Assembly: GCA_023460395.1 (NCBI GenBank)
Contig: JAEWQB010000020.1
Coordinates: 145,994 to 209,993, forward strand
Origin: Pseudomonadota bacterium
GTDB taxonomy: Bacteria > Desulfobacterota > Desulfovibrionia > Desulfovibrionales > Desulfovibrionaceae
Direction: 5' to 3'
DNA length: 64,000 nucleotides
The notes below the pieces were generated by a model. The model was not told the DNA's origin. It saw only the letters and a program-made list of their open reading frames with translations, and did no database searches. The position numbers and the translations under genes are program-made. The stretch's first letter is position 1, and every line of letters begins with the position of its first letter. Shown one piece after another: positions 51,176 to 60,299 of this stretch.

Positions 51176-51802
51176 CTACTTGGTACCGAAAATTTTGTCA
51201 CCTGCATCGCCGAGGCCGGGCAGGATGTATCCTTGCTCATTCAGACGCTCGTCAATGGCGGCAGTATAAATGTCCACATCGGGGTGGGCCGAGGTCACGC
51301 GCTCTATGCCTTCGGGCGCTGCCACAAGAAATAGCCCCACGATGCTCCGGCAACCGGCTTTCTTCAACAGATCGATGGTTGCCACAAGAGTACCGCCCGT
51401 TGCCAGCATCGGGTCGATGATGATAGCCGTGCGTTCCTCAATGTTTTTAGCCAGCTTCACATAGTATTCCACAGGCTCCAGCGTCTCTTCGTTGCGGAAC
51501 ATGCCCACCACGCTGACCTTGGCTCCGGGAATCATATCCAGCAGACCGTCCAGCATGCCCAGCCCTGCGCGCAGAATGGGAACGACAGTTGCCTTTTTCC
51601 CCTTGATCTGTTCAACAGTAACAGGACCAGCCCAACCTTGAATGACCTTCGTCTCGGTTTCGAGATGCTTGGTCGCCTCATAGGTAAGCAGACGGCAAAT
51701 TTCGTTGGAAAGGGCACGGAACTCAGAAACGGGCACGGCAGCTTCGCGCAGGCGTCCCAGTTTATGTTTGACCAACGGATGGTCAACCACGTAGACAGCC
51801 AC
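51176..51802 (-). CDS. upp: Uracil phosphoribosyltransferase
   Basis: Salvages uracil to UMP with PRPP. The 208-residue protein has the PRPP loop IIDPMLATGGT, the RAGLGM stretch and the C-terminal YILPGLGDAGDKIFGT motif that binds uracil. The start is GTG with AAGGAGG five to six bases upstream. Upstream of uraA, forming a uracil uptake and salvage pair. Confidence 0.96.
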   Translation of the reverse strand: MAVYVVDHPLVKHKLGRLREAAVPVSEFRALSNEICRLLTYEATKHLETETKVIQGWAGPVTVEQIKGKKATVVPILRAGLGMLDGLLDMIPGAKVSVVGMFRNEETLEPVEYYVKLAKNIEERTAIIIDPMLATGGTLVATIDLLKKAGCRSIVGLFLVAAPEGIERVTSAHPDVDIYTAAIDERLNEQGYILPGLGDAGDKIFGTK

Positions 51803-51987
51803 TCTGGCCTCCTTGGAAAAACGGGGTCACAGATGTATAGAATATATCAGGCACTATCCGGCTCGCGCGGTGTACAATGCCGGTTGCAAAAAACGGCCAC
51901 ATGGCCGCCCCCAAATCATGCCTAAATCTGGTGGGATGTACCCTGAACAGCCGCACATGGTCAAGCAAGAGTAGAAAAACACAACAA

Positions 51988-53676
51988 ATGGCCAATAATA
52001 CTGAGAATATAGAAGAGCAGCCCCTGCTGGACACCATTGTCCCCCGCGAGGCGCACGGCGCACGGCTGGACCAGTTCCTCGCTGAAGCGCTGCACGATCG
52101 CGCCGTCAGTCGTGAGCGCATCAAACGCGCCATTCGCGACGGAGGCGTGCGGGTAAATTCCGGCTGCTGCACCAAACCCAATACCCGCCTTGCTTCCGGG
52201 AGCCGGGTGGAACTCACCATTGATCTTGGCACCTCTCCCCTGATACCTGAAGAAGCACCTGTCCGCGTGCTCTATAAAGACCCATATCTCGTTGTCCTTG
52301 ATAAAGAACCGGGCGTAACCGTGCACCCCTGCCCCAGTTGCCCCTCCGGCACACTGGTACACCGCCTGCTCCACCATTTCCCCGAACTGGCGACAATGGA
52401 AGGACTGCGTCCCGGCATAGTCCACAGGCTGGACAAGGACACCTCCGGCCTTATCGTGGTGGCCCTCACCGAAGAATGTCGGCTGGCTCTAAGCCACGCC
52501 TTTGCTGACCGCACGGTTTCCAAAGAATATCTGGCTCTCACATGCGGCGTTCCCGCGCCTGAAAGCGGTACAATTAACGCCCCCATAGGCCGCCATCCTT
52601 CCATGAAAGTAAAAATGGCTGTGGTCGGTCCAGAGCATGGCGGCAAACGGGCCGTTTCCGACTACCGGGTGCTGCATGCGGACCCCGCCGGTCGCTTCGC
52701 GCTGGTCGCGGTAGCTATTCACACCGGCAGAACGCACCAAATCCGCGTCCACATGCGTCACATCGGGCACCCCCTGTGGGGTGATGCCACTTACGGCGGC
52801 TCCGTGTATCTCTCTGCCGCCGCCCCCGCGTCACGCGGGGCGGCGCACTCTGATACCCCTGACACAACGGAAGAACAGCCCACGGCGGCGCGCCAAATGC
52901 TTCACGCGTGGCGGCTTGCGTTCACCCACCCAGTTACAGGACAGGCAATGCGCTTTCACTGCCCGCCGCCGCGGGACTTCACCGCACTAGCGCTGACCCT
53001 CTCGCACCGGCTGCAACGCGTGGTCCTCACCGGCATGCCGGGATGCGGAAAATCTTCCTTGCTGCGCCTGCTACAAAAGGCGCAGCTACCCGTCTGGACG
53101 GCGGACGGAATGGTGCATAGTTTATATGAACAGGGAGGCGACGGCTGGCGATTTCTGCGCGGACGATATGGGGACCGGTTCGCCCCTGCGGACGGCCCTG
53201 TAGATAGGTCGGCCCTGTTTGCGGGTATGCGCGATTCCGCGTCTGTCCGTAAAGAGGTGGAAGCCTGCCTGCATCCGCTCCTGCGTCACAACCTGCTGCA
53301 ATTTTGGCAGGACCACGCAGCCGAGCCCGTGGCTGTGGCCGAAGTGCCTCTGTTCCTGGAAGCGGGCTGGCGTGAAGATGCGGACATACTGGTGGGCGTG
53401 CATTGCCCCCGCACCATCCGCGCGGAGCGTCTTGCCACCAACCGGGGCTGGAGCGAAGACATGCTTGCCACCATGGAGGCGTGGCAGTGGCCTGAAGCGG
53501 ATAAAATGCGTGCCTGTGACATTGTGATAGACAACAGCGGCACACTGCACGATCTGGAAGAACAGACACCTCCCTTGCTTACAGACCTGACCCGGCGGCG
53601 CGATGCCCAGCGGGACACTCTGGCCCGCCAACTTGACCGCCTGTGGAACCTGCAACCGGCACCCCGGTGCCCGTGA
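51988..53676 (+). CDS. Bifunctional RluD-type pseudouridine synthase / dephospho-CoA kinase
   Basis: A fusion of 562 aa. Residues 20-80 are an S4 RNA-binding domain, 95-325 an RluA/RluD pseudouridine synthase with catalytic D149 in HRLDKDTSGLIVV. Residues 344-540 match CoaE (dephospho-CoA kinase): P-loop GMPGCGKS at 349-356, TADGMVH, EVPLFLEAG and the C-terminal RACDIVIDN. The first enzyme modifies 23S rRNA; the second phosphorylates dephospho-CoA. The start at 51988 was chosen at the family start; the ribosome site is weak. The order S4-PSUS-CoaE without a stop was checked in frame. No other coaE is visible in the window. Confidence 0.88.
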   Translation: MANNTENIEEQPLLDTIVPREAHGARLDQFLAEALHDRAVSRERIKRAIRDGGVRVNSGCCTKPNTRLASGSRVELTIDLGTSPLIPEEAPVRVLYKDPYLVVLDKEPGVTVHPCPSCPSGTLVHRLLHHFPELATMEGLRPGIVHRLDKDTSGLIVVALTEECRLALSHAFADRTVSKEYLALTCGVPAPESGTINAPIGRHPSMKVKMAVVGPEHGGKRAVSDYRVLHADPAGRFALVAVAIHTGRTHQIRVHMRHIGHPLWGDATYGGSVYLSAAAPASRGAAHSDTPDTTEEQPTAARQMLHAWRLAFTHPVTGQAMRFHCPPPRDFTALALTLSHRLQRVVLTGMPGCGKSSLLRLLQKAQLPVWTADGMVHSLYEQGGDGWRFLRGRYGDRFAPADGPVDRSALFAGMRDSASVRKEVEACLHPLLRHNLLQFWQDHAAEPVAVAEVPLFLEAGWREDADILVGVHCPRTIRAERLATNRGWSEDMLATMEAWQWPEADKMRACDIVIDNSGTLHDLEEQTPPLLTDLTRRRDAQRDTLARQLDRLWNLQPAPRCP

Positions 53677-53683
53677 GGCACCA

Positions 53684-54478
53684 TTGTTCCCTATCCGTGA
53701 CAGCATCCCCCGCGTGCATACCCCCTATGCGGTATATGCCATTCTTGCTCTGAATGTGCTGGCCTTTTTGTATCAGCAGACGCTTTCAGGCCCGCAACTT
53801 TTCCATATGCTCCACCTGTACGGCGTGGTACCCGCGCGGTACGCCTATCCTGACTGGGCGCAGTACGTGGGCTATCCGCTATACGGTCAGCTAGCCTTCC
53901 TTACGCACCTCTTCCTGCATGGCGGATGGATGCACCTTATCGTCAATATGTGGACGTTGTGGATTTTCGGAGACAACATTGAAGACGTCATGGGTCCGGT
54001 ACGGTTCATTGTTTTCTATCTGCTGTGCGGACTGGCTGCCATGCTGGCCCATATGCTGGCGGACACCGCGTCCACCGCGCCTATCATCGGTGCCTCTGGA
54101 GCCATAGCGGGGGTCATGGGAGCCTACTTTTTGCTCTATCCGCATGCCAAAGTGCTTACTATCATCCCCATCGTCTTCATCCCACTGTTCTTCAACCTTC
54201 CCGCCGTGGTCTATCTGGGCATCTGGTTCACCATACAATTAGTGGCGGGGCTAGGCTCTCTAAGCAGTCAGGAAGGGGCCAGCATCGCGTGGTGGGCGCA
54301 TGCGGGTGGTTTTGTGGCGGGCGTGCTCCTGCTTCCGCTTTTCCGCCGCCGAGGACACTGCTATTATTGCCGCATCCCCGATGCGGAAGCGCCGCATAAG
54401 GCCATTGTCACCCCACCCGCCCCGGCAACACCCGCCAACACGCGAAAATCCCCGGAACAGCGGACGCAAGACGAGTAA
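53684..54478 (+). CDS. Rhomboid family intramembrane serine protease
   Basis: A 264-residue membrane protein with six or seven helices. The N-x(3)-L oxyanion helper is in HLIVNMWTLW, the catalytic serine in GASGAIAGVMGAY, and the catalytic histidine in WWAHAGGFVAG. The C-terminus extends into a soluble tail with a CYYC pair (CYYCRIP) and Pro/Ala-rich end. The start is TTG at 53684 with GAGG five bases upstream; it follows the RluD-CoaE fusion by 7 bp, so it is probably co-transcribed. Substrates unknown. Confidence 0.9.
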   Translation: MFPIRDSIPRVHTPYAVYAILALNVLAFLYQQTLSGPQLFHMLHLYGVVPARYAYPDWAQYVGYPLYGQLAFLTHLFLHGGWMHLIVNMWTLWIFGDNIEDVMGPVRFIVFYLLCGLAAMLAHMLADTASTAPIIGASGAIAGVMGAYFLLYPHAKVLTIIPIVFIPLFFNLPAVVYLGIWFTIQLVAGLGSLSSQEGASIAWWAHAGGFVAGVLLLPLFRRRGHCYYCRIPDAEAPHKAIVTPPAPATPANTRKSPEQRTQDE

Positions 54479-54649
54479 CGTTTTTCCCCCACGCGGCTGC
54501 CGTGTGCGGTCCCGCGCAGTCAGCCGGGCCGGATTCCGATCAGCGCACGGGACGACTAAAGGCGACGGAACTTCCCCGCCGTCCATTCCGGGTATCTCTC
54601 CAGATGCCTGTTTGCAGTCCTTTCCGCCAGTTACCGCAAGGTGCCCGCA

Positions 54650-54678
54650 TTGACTTGACGGGATTCATGCCGCATAAC
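54650..54678 (+). promoter_or_regulatory. Promoter of the sufCB operon
   Basis: TTGACT (54650-54655), 17-nt spacer, CATAAC (54673-54678), about 55 bp upstream of the sufC start. No clear Rrf2/IscR-type site was seen by eye. Confidence 0.55.
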
Positions 54679-54734
54679 GGTTCGTCCGGGCGCACTGGTG
54701 ACCGGCACTCCACACCGTAAGACGGGGATTTTTC

Positions 54735-55535
54735 ATGCTGCAAATTCAAGACCTTCACGTTCGCATCGGGGATACGGAAGTGCTCAGGGGTATAGACCTG
54801 ACCATTCCCGAAGGGGAGACTTTCATCCTGTTCGGTCCCAACGGGTCAGGCAAGACCACACTGCTCATGACACTCATGGGGTTCGGCAACTATACCGTTA
54901 CCAAGGGGCGCATTCTTTTCAAAGGTGTGGATATCACGCATGCCCCCATGTACGAACGCGCCCGCCTTGGCATAGGCATGTCTTTCCAACGTCCGCCCAC
55001 CATTCACGGACTGAAAACAGGACATCTGGTGCAAATGTGCGGACAAGGACGCGAGGTGGACGTGGAAGAGTTAGCCCGCAAAGTTAACTTCTCCCGTTTT
55101 CTCCAGCGCGACATAAACGCCGGATTTTCCGGTGGCGAAATCAAGCGCTCCGAACTCCTCCAGCTTATGGCGCAGCGCCCGGATCTCGTTCTTTTTGACG
55201 AACCGGAATCCGGTGTGGACCTTGAAAACATGTCGCTTATCGGCAGAACCGCCCGTGAATTGCTGGATGGCATGCAGCCCGCTTCCTGTTCCATGAAGAA
55301 AGCCAAAACCGTCTGTAAAACCGCTGGGTTGATTATCACCCACACCGGGCACATTCTGGAATATGTGAATGCTGACCGCGGACAGGTTATGTATAATGGT
55401 CGCCTGTGTTGCGAAGCACGCCCCCGTGACATTTTGGACCACATTTCCCGCCACGGATATAAAGAATGTCTACGCTGCCTTAGCGCCGAAAACGGGGAGC
55501 AACTGGACCTCGCCGACTTCAGGGAGACGCATTAG
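54735..55535 (+). CDS. sufC: SufC-type Fe-S cluster assembly ATPase
   Basis: A 266-residue ABC-type ATPase of the Suf system. Walker A GPNGSGKTT, the Q-loop SFQRPPT, the SufC-variant signature FSGGEIKRSELLQL and Walker B LVLFDEPESGVDLEN with the SufC-typical DEPxSGVD are visible, and TAGLIITHTG holds the H-loop. It forms a complex with SufB. The gene overlaps nothing and is 2 bp from sufB. The insertion DGMQPASCSMKKAKTVCK before the H-loop is longer than in E. coli SufC. Confidence 0.94.
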   Translation: MLQIQDLHVRIGDTEVLRGIDLTIPEGETFILFGPNGSGKTTLLMTLMGFGNYTVTKGRILFKGVDITHAPMYERARLGIGMSFQRPPTIHGLKTGHLVQMCGQGREVDVEELARKVNFSRFLQRDINAGFSGGEIKRSELLQLMAQRPDLVLFDEPESGVDLENMSLIGRTARELLDGMQPASCSMKKAKTVCKTAGLIITHTGHILEYVNADRGQVMYNGRLCCEARPRDILDHISRHGYKECLRCLSAENGEQLDLADFRETH

Positions 55536-55537
55536 TC

Positions 55538-56698
55538 ATGGAAAAGATAGACCTTTCCCACTACCGCACCGAAGGTGGCAATGCCGCCCCCATAGCCGAT
55601 CTTTCCACCCTGTCAGCGGAAGATAAGGAACGTCTGCTCTATGCGGGCATAGACGTGAACCGCAAGGACCGCGCAGGCTCCTTCATGCATATGAACCATT
55701 CCGGCGTCCATTGCCAGAGCATGCAGGAAGGGCTGGAGATTATGGACATCAAGGCCGCGCTGGAAAAATACGACGGCCTGCCTGAATATTGGTGGAAACT
55801 GGTAGACAAAGATAAGGACGAGTTCACCCGCGCCGCCTACGATCACCTGCACGGCGGGTACTTCATCCGCGCTAAAGCCGGTGCCAAGATTACCGAGCCG
55901 GTGCAGTCCTGCCTGTTCATCAAAGACTCCGGCATTGCCCAAAACGTGCACAACGTGGTCATCGTGGAAGAAGGTGCGGAAATGCACATCATCACGGGCT
56001 GCGCCACTGCGCACGGAGCCAAAGAATCCGCCCACATGGGCATTTCAGAATTTTACGTGAAAAAGGGCGGCAAGCTCACCTTCACCATGATCCACAACTG
56101 GGGAGAGGACACCGCCGTGCGTCCCCGCTCCGCCGGTGTACTGGAAGAAGACGCGGTGTTTCTTAACAACTATGTATTGCTCAAACCCGTAAAAGACCTA
56201 CAGATGTACCCCGCGCTCACATTGAATGGCGCTGGCGCGATAGCGCGGTTCAATTCGGTTATTGTGGCCCCCAAAGGCTCGCACGTGGACTGCGGCAACC
56301 GCATTGTCATGAATGCGCCCAATACCCGCGCGGAAATTGTCGCCCGCACCCTGACCACGGGGGGCACCATCATTAACCGGGGCTTTATCGGTGCCAGTAA
56401 CGTACCAGCACGTGGGCATCTGGAATGCAAAGGGTTAATTCTCGGCGGAGGGCGCATTCACGCCATTCCCGAACTGGACGCCACCGTGGACGGCGTGGAA
56501 CTCTCCCACGAAGCCGCCGTGGGCAAAATTGCGCAGGAAGAAATAGAATATCTCATGGCACGCGGGCTGGATGAAGACGAAGCCACGGCTACCATCGTGC
56601 GCGGCTTCCTGAATGTGGAAATGGAAGGTCTGCCAGTTGAATTGCAGGACGCCATTGATAAGCAGATCAGCGAACTAGACGCCAGCAACGCCATGTAA
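55538..56698 (+). CDS. sufB: SufB/SufD-family Fe-S cluster assembly scaffold
   Basis: A 386-residue SufBD-type scaffold with a right-handed beta-helix core. It has GYFIRAKAGAKITEPVQSCLFIK, the LNGAGAIARFNSVIVAPKGSHVDCGNR helix, and the C-terminal HEAAVGKIAQEEIEYLMARGLDEDEA helices that bind SufC. Only one SufBD gene and no SufS, SufE or SufD lies here, matching the minimal SufBC (SMS-type) system proposed as ancestral. GGGAGAC precedes the ATG. A strong terminator follows. Confidence 0.92.
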   Translation: MEKIDLSHYRTEGGNAAPIADLSTLSAEDKERLLYAGIDVNRKDRAGSFMHMNHSGVHCQSMQEGLEIMDIKAALEKYDGLPEYWWKLVDKDKDEFTRAAYDHLHGGYFIRAKAGAKITEPVQSCLFIKDSGIAQNVHNVVIVEEGAEMHIITGCATAHGAKESAHMGISEFYVKKGGKLTFTMIHNWGEDTAVRPRSAGVLEEDAVFLNNYVLLKPVKDLQMYPALTLNGAGAIARFNSVIVAPKGSHVDCGNRIVMNAPNTRAEIVARTLTTGGTIINRGFIGASNVPARGHLECKGLILGGGRIHAIPELDATVDGVELSHEAAVGKIAQEEIEYLMARGLDEDEATATIVRGFLNVEMEGLPVELQDAIDKQISELDASNAM

Positions 56699-56732
56699 GT
56701 CCGTCGTTACGGCGAACATAAACGCATGCAAG

Positions 56733-56763
56733 AGGCCCCCTTCCGTGGAAGGGGGCCTTTTTT
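56733..56763 (+). terminator. Terminator of the sufCB operon
   Basis: AGGCCCCCTTCC (56733-56744) pairs with GGAAGGGGGCCT (56747-56758), followed by a TTTTTT run. It may also slow convergent katA transcription on the other strand. Confidence 0.92.
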
Positions 56764-56795
56764 AACTACAAGATTTTCCCCGAAAGACGCGACCG

Positions 56796-58307
56796 CTATT
56801 TTTCCGTCGCCTTGGCACGTTCATCGGCAGTCATTTTCGCAAGACGTTTTACTTCGGCAAGATCAAGCTTCAGCTTCTTAGCCACTCCGCCTCCATAGTC
56901 GGGGTCCGCGCGGTAGAATATAGCGCACTGACGCAGTTGCAATCGTTTTTGTGCGTTTTCCAAGTGGCCTGCAATGTTCCCGATAAGGTTTTTACGGTCC
57001 TGATCGCTCATAACTTTGCGAAAAAGCACGCCCGCCTGTTCGTAGTCGTCATTGGCATAGGCATATTCATACCGATCGGCTTCGCCATCCAGCGGAAGGC
57101 CGGGTTCCGCCACTCGCGGGTCAGGACCGGGACCACCGAAAGAATTGGGCCAGTAGTTGGGGCCAGAACCGCCTCCGTTGTCCACCCGCATGGAGCCGTC
57201 ACGCTGGTAGCTATGCTCCGGGGCGTTCTTGGCCTGATTGACAGGGATAAGGTGGTAGTTGGGACCAAGGCGATGCAAATGGGTGTCGTGATAGGAGAAA
57301 AGACGCCCCTGCAACATTTTGTCGGGTGAAACGCCAATGCCCGGCACCAGATTAGAAGGATTGAAGGCGGCCTGTTCCACCTCAGCAAAATAATTTTCCG
57401 GGTTGCGGTTCAGCACCAGCTTGCCCACGGTAATGGGCGGGACAAGACTGTGCGGCCACACCTTGGTGATGTCCATAATGTCATAGGGGAAGGTCTTGGC
57501 CTGCTCCGGGGTCATGATCTGCATTTCCAGCGTCCACGAGGGGAACTCACCCCGCGCGATAGCAGCATGCAGATCGCGGGTGGCATGATCAGGGTCTTTA
57601 CCACACATTTCCGCGGCCTCCTGCCGGGTGAAATTGCGAATGCCCTGATCTGTCTTGAAATGGTACTGCACCCAAAAGTATTCACCTTTGGCGTTATACC
57701 ATTTGTACGTGTGGCTGGAGTAGCCATTCATATTCCGAAAAGTGGCAGGCGTTCCCCGGTCAGAGAACAACACGGTCACCTGGTGCACTGATTCCGGGGT
57801 GAGGGACAAAAAGTCCCAGAACATATTGGCATCTTTGCAATTAGTCTCAGGATTCCGCTTCTGCGTGTGGATAAAATCAGGAAATTTCAGAGGATCGCGG
57901 ATAAAGAAGACGGGGGTGTTGTTGCCCGTCATGTCATAGTTGCCTTCTTCCGTATAAAACTTCAGGGCAAACCCACGCGGATCACGCTCCGCATCAGCGG
58001 AGCCTTTTTCCCCGCCCACAGTGGAGAACCGGGCGAATACGTCCGTTTTCTTCCCCACCTTGGAGAGAAAGGCGGCGCGGGTGTATTTGGTTACGTCCGC
58101 CGTTACTTCAAAATAGCCGTAAGCGCCTGCCCCCTTGGCGTGCACCACCCGTTCAGGGATACGTTCCCGATCAAAATGGGAAAGTTTTTCAAGAAGATGC
58201 ACATCTTGCATAAGCGCAGGACCACGTTCTCCAGCGGTCAGCGTGTTTTGATCATTAGCAATGGGGACGCCAAAGGCGCCGGTCAGTACCTGCTTTTTCT
58301 TTGACAT
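56796..58307 (-). CDS. katA: Monofunctional haem catalase (KatA type)
   Basis: Dismutates hydrogen peroxide. The 503-residue clade-3-like small catalase has the catalytic His in RVVHAKGAGAYG, the Asn in NNTPVFFIRDP, and the haem-ligand Tyr in RLFSYHDTHLHRLG. Motifs such as FSTVGGEKGSADAERDPRGFA and TDQGIRNF are conserved. GAGG precedes the ATG. The gene converges on sufCB and diverges from an ABC protein; its leader holds an extended inverted repeat (58342-58397). A catalase and Suf genes side by side suggest oxidative-stress defence in an anaerobe. Confidence 0.97.
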   Translation of the reverse strand: MSKKKQVLTGAFGVPIANDQNTLTAGERGPALMQDVHLLEKLSHFDRERIPERVVHAKGAGAYGYFEVTADVTKYTRAAFLSKVGKKTDVFARFSTVGGEKGSADAERDPRGFALKFYTEEGNYDMTGNNTPVFFIRDPLKFPDFIHTQKRNPETNCKDANMFWDFLSLTPESVHQVTVLFSDRGTPATFRNMNGYSSHTYKWYNAKGEYFWVQYHFKTDQGIRNFTRQEAAEMCGKDPDHATRDLHAAIARGEFPSWTLEMQIMTPEQAKTFPYDIMDITKVWPHSLVPPITVGKLVLNRNPENYFAEVEQAAFNPSNLVPGIGVSPDKMLQGRLFSYHDTHLHRLGPNYHLIPVNQAKNAPEHSYQRDGSMRVDNGGGSGPNYWPNSFGGPGPDPRVAEPGLPLDGEADRYEYAYANDDYEQAGVLFRKVMSDQDRKNLIGNIAGHLENAQKRLQLRQCAIFYRADPDYGGGVAKKLKLDLAEVKRLAKMTADERAKATEK

Positions 58308-58341
58308 ATCTGGTAACCTCGTGTTGGAGTTCCAGCCGGCT

Positions 58342-58510
58342 AAACCGGGGGTATGGAGCAGTCACGTCTCGTACTCGTCTCCGCTCCATCCCGGTTTCCT
58401 ATCCGACTCCGGGGTATATCCTGCATACCATAAAAGAACAGGAACGCAATACACGCAGTGGCATTTACCTGTTCCTTACATAAACAACCGCATGAAGTAC
58501 CTCTTCATGC
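58342..58510. promoter_or_regulatory. Three inverted repeats in the katA/ABC intergenic region
   Basis: (1) AAACCGGG...ATGGAGC (58342-58359) pairs with GCTCCAT-CCCGGTTT (58383-58397); (2) GAACAGG (58436-58442) with CCTGTTC (58468-58474); (3) GCATGAAG (58490-58497) with CTTCATGC (58503-58510). The first lies in the katA leader. They are candidate regulatory dyads; no known consensus such as a PerR box was recognised. Confidence 0.5.
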
Positions 58511-58527
58511 ATTGCCACCATACAGCT

Positions 58528-60273
58528 ATGACCGCACAACTCTCGCTCGACAACATAACGGTTTCCTTTTTCCGGCACACCATGCCGGATATTCCGTCCG
58601 TTCCCCCCACCACGGATATCGGAGAAAACGCAGGAGAGCGTCACTACGCCCTGCGAGACGTCTCATGGACGATAACGCGGGGAGAACACTGGGCGGTCAT
58701 CGGGCCTAACGGCGCGGGAAAATCCACCCTCCTACGCGTTATCCGGGGGGAGCAGCGGGCAGATGCCGCGCCCGGCAAAGGGCCTTCTGGAGGGGTTACG
58801 TGGTACGTGGACGGCAAAGCGGAAACCTCGCCCCTTGCCATACGCCAGCGCATCAGCACGGTAACGGCGGAAATGCAAGAACACTACGTGCGCCAGCAAT
58901 GGCGCATGACAGGTGAAGAAGTGCTGCTTTCCGGCCTGTTCGATTCCCCCATGCTCTACCAAACCCCATCCTCCGCACAGCGGGAAGCCGCTTGGGCACT
59001 CGCGGCGCAACTGGACGTAACGCCGCTTCTGGACATGCAACTACCTGCCATGTCGCAGGGCCAGTTGCGTAAAGTGCTAGTGGCGCGGGCGCTGGTGGCC
59101 CATCCAGACATAGTTGTGCTGGACGAGATGTGTGAGGGTTTGGATGCTCCATCCCGCGCCGGGGTACTAGAAACCATACAACGCGCCACGCAGTTCGGTG
59201 CCACATTGCTTTTCGCCACCCATCGGTTGGAAGAACTTCCCGCATGCATCACCCATGCGTTGCTTCTGCGCGGCGGCACGGTGCTCTGGCAAGGACCGGC
59301 GGACAATGCGGTTACCGTTGCGGCGCACGAAGGACTCTATGTGCCTTCCCGGCACAGCACGGGGGACGCACCCCGGCAGACAATAGGCCCCAGCATACCA
59401 AATGGACACGCAGACGGGAACAACGCGCAATTCGCCGCGCTTGAGCCTCCGTTGCGAAAGCACCGCCCTGACGACCCGTCCGCAGAATCCCCTGCGGAAC
59501 ACAACCAGCAGGCGCAAAACTCTCGCGAGCGGTCCTCCCTTCTCCCCCTTATTGAAATACAGAACGCCACCGTCTATCTGGACCGCACGCCCGTATTGCA
59601 CGACATCACATGGTCTGTGCAGCCGGGGCAAAACTGGGCCGTAAGCGGCACCAACGGCTCAGGCAAGTCCACCTTGCTGCGCCTAATCATGGGCGATGAG
59701 CGTCAGGCATGGGGCGGAACCGTGCGTTGGTTTGGCGAAAGCACCCCAGACCTGAACGCGGTGCGACGCCGCATAGGATATGTTTCCGATCGGTTCCAAG
59801 CCACCTACGGGCACGACAAATACCACGGAACCCTGTTGAATATGACAGGGGAAGAACTGGTGTGGTCCGGCTTTTCCGCCAGCGTGGGCCTGTGGGAATG
59901 GCAGCAGGTGACTCAGGCCCAACGCGACACGGCGGCGAACTGGATGCATTACCTCGGCCTTGCGGACTTCGCCCGTCAGCCCATCCGCGATATGTCATAC
60001 GGCAGACTGCGCCGTTTTATGTTGTGCCGGGCCGTGGCTCCAGAACCAGATATTCTCCTGCTCGACGAACCATGTTCCGGGTTGGACCCCGCAGCGCGCG
60101 ACCATTTTCTCATTACCCTGCGCCAACTTGTCCATGCGGGCATGCAGTTGGTCTATGTCTCGCACTATGCAGAGGAATACATTCCCGAAATCACACACCT
60201 GCTGCGGTTATCCGCCGGGCGGGTGACCTATTGCGGAGAACGGGAAACGGCCCCCCTCCTTACCACTCCATAG
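58528..60273 (+). CDS. Double-ABC ATP-binding protein of the ModF/PhrA type
   Basis: A 581-residue cytoplasmic protein with two ABC domains and no membrane part. First: Walker A GPNGAGKST, signature MSQGQLRKV, Walker B DIVVLDEMCEG, H-loop ATHRLEEL. Second: GTNGSGKST, signature MSYGRLRRF, LLLDEPCSGLD, SHYAEE. A low-complexity linker of about 80 residues separates them. ModF in E. coli has this layout and is linked to molybdate genes, but its function is unclear. The start at 58528 (MTAQLSLDNITVSF) has a weak ribosome site; earlier ATGs at 58492 and 58507 are possible. Confidence 0.85.
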   Translation: MTAQLSLDNITVSFFRHTMPDIPSVPPTTDIGENAGERHYALRDVSWTITRGEHWAVIGPNGAGKSTLLRVIRGEQRADAAPGKGPSGGVTWYVDGKAETSPLAIRQRISTVTAEMQEHYVRQQWRMTGEEVLLSGLFDSPMLYQTPSSAQREAAWALAAQLDVTPLLDMQLPAMSQGQLRKVLVARALVAHPDIVVLDEMCEGLDAPSRAGVLETIQRATQFGATLLFATHRLEELPACITHALLLRGGTVLWQGPADNAVTVAAHEGLYVPSRHSTGDAPRQTIGPSIPNGHADGNNAQFAALEPPLRKHRPDDPSAESPAEHNQQAQNSRERSSLLPLIEIQNATVYLDRTPVLHDITWSVQPGQNWAVSGTNGSGKSTLLRLIMGDERQAWGGTVRWFGESTPDLNAVRRRIGYVSDRFQATYGHDKYHGTLLNMTGEELVWSGFSASVGLWEWQQVTQAQRDTAANWMHYLGLADFARQPIRDMSYGRLRRFMLCRAVAPEPDILLLDEPCSGLDPAARDHFLITLRQLVHAGMQLVYVSHYAEEYIPEITHLLRLSAGRVTYCGERETAPLLTTP

Positions 60274-60299
60274 CCGCCCCGTACACCAAGGGCACAGCC

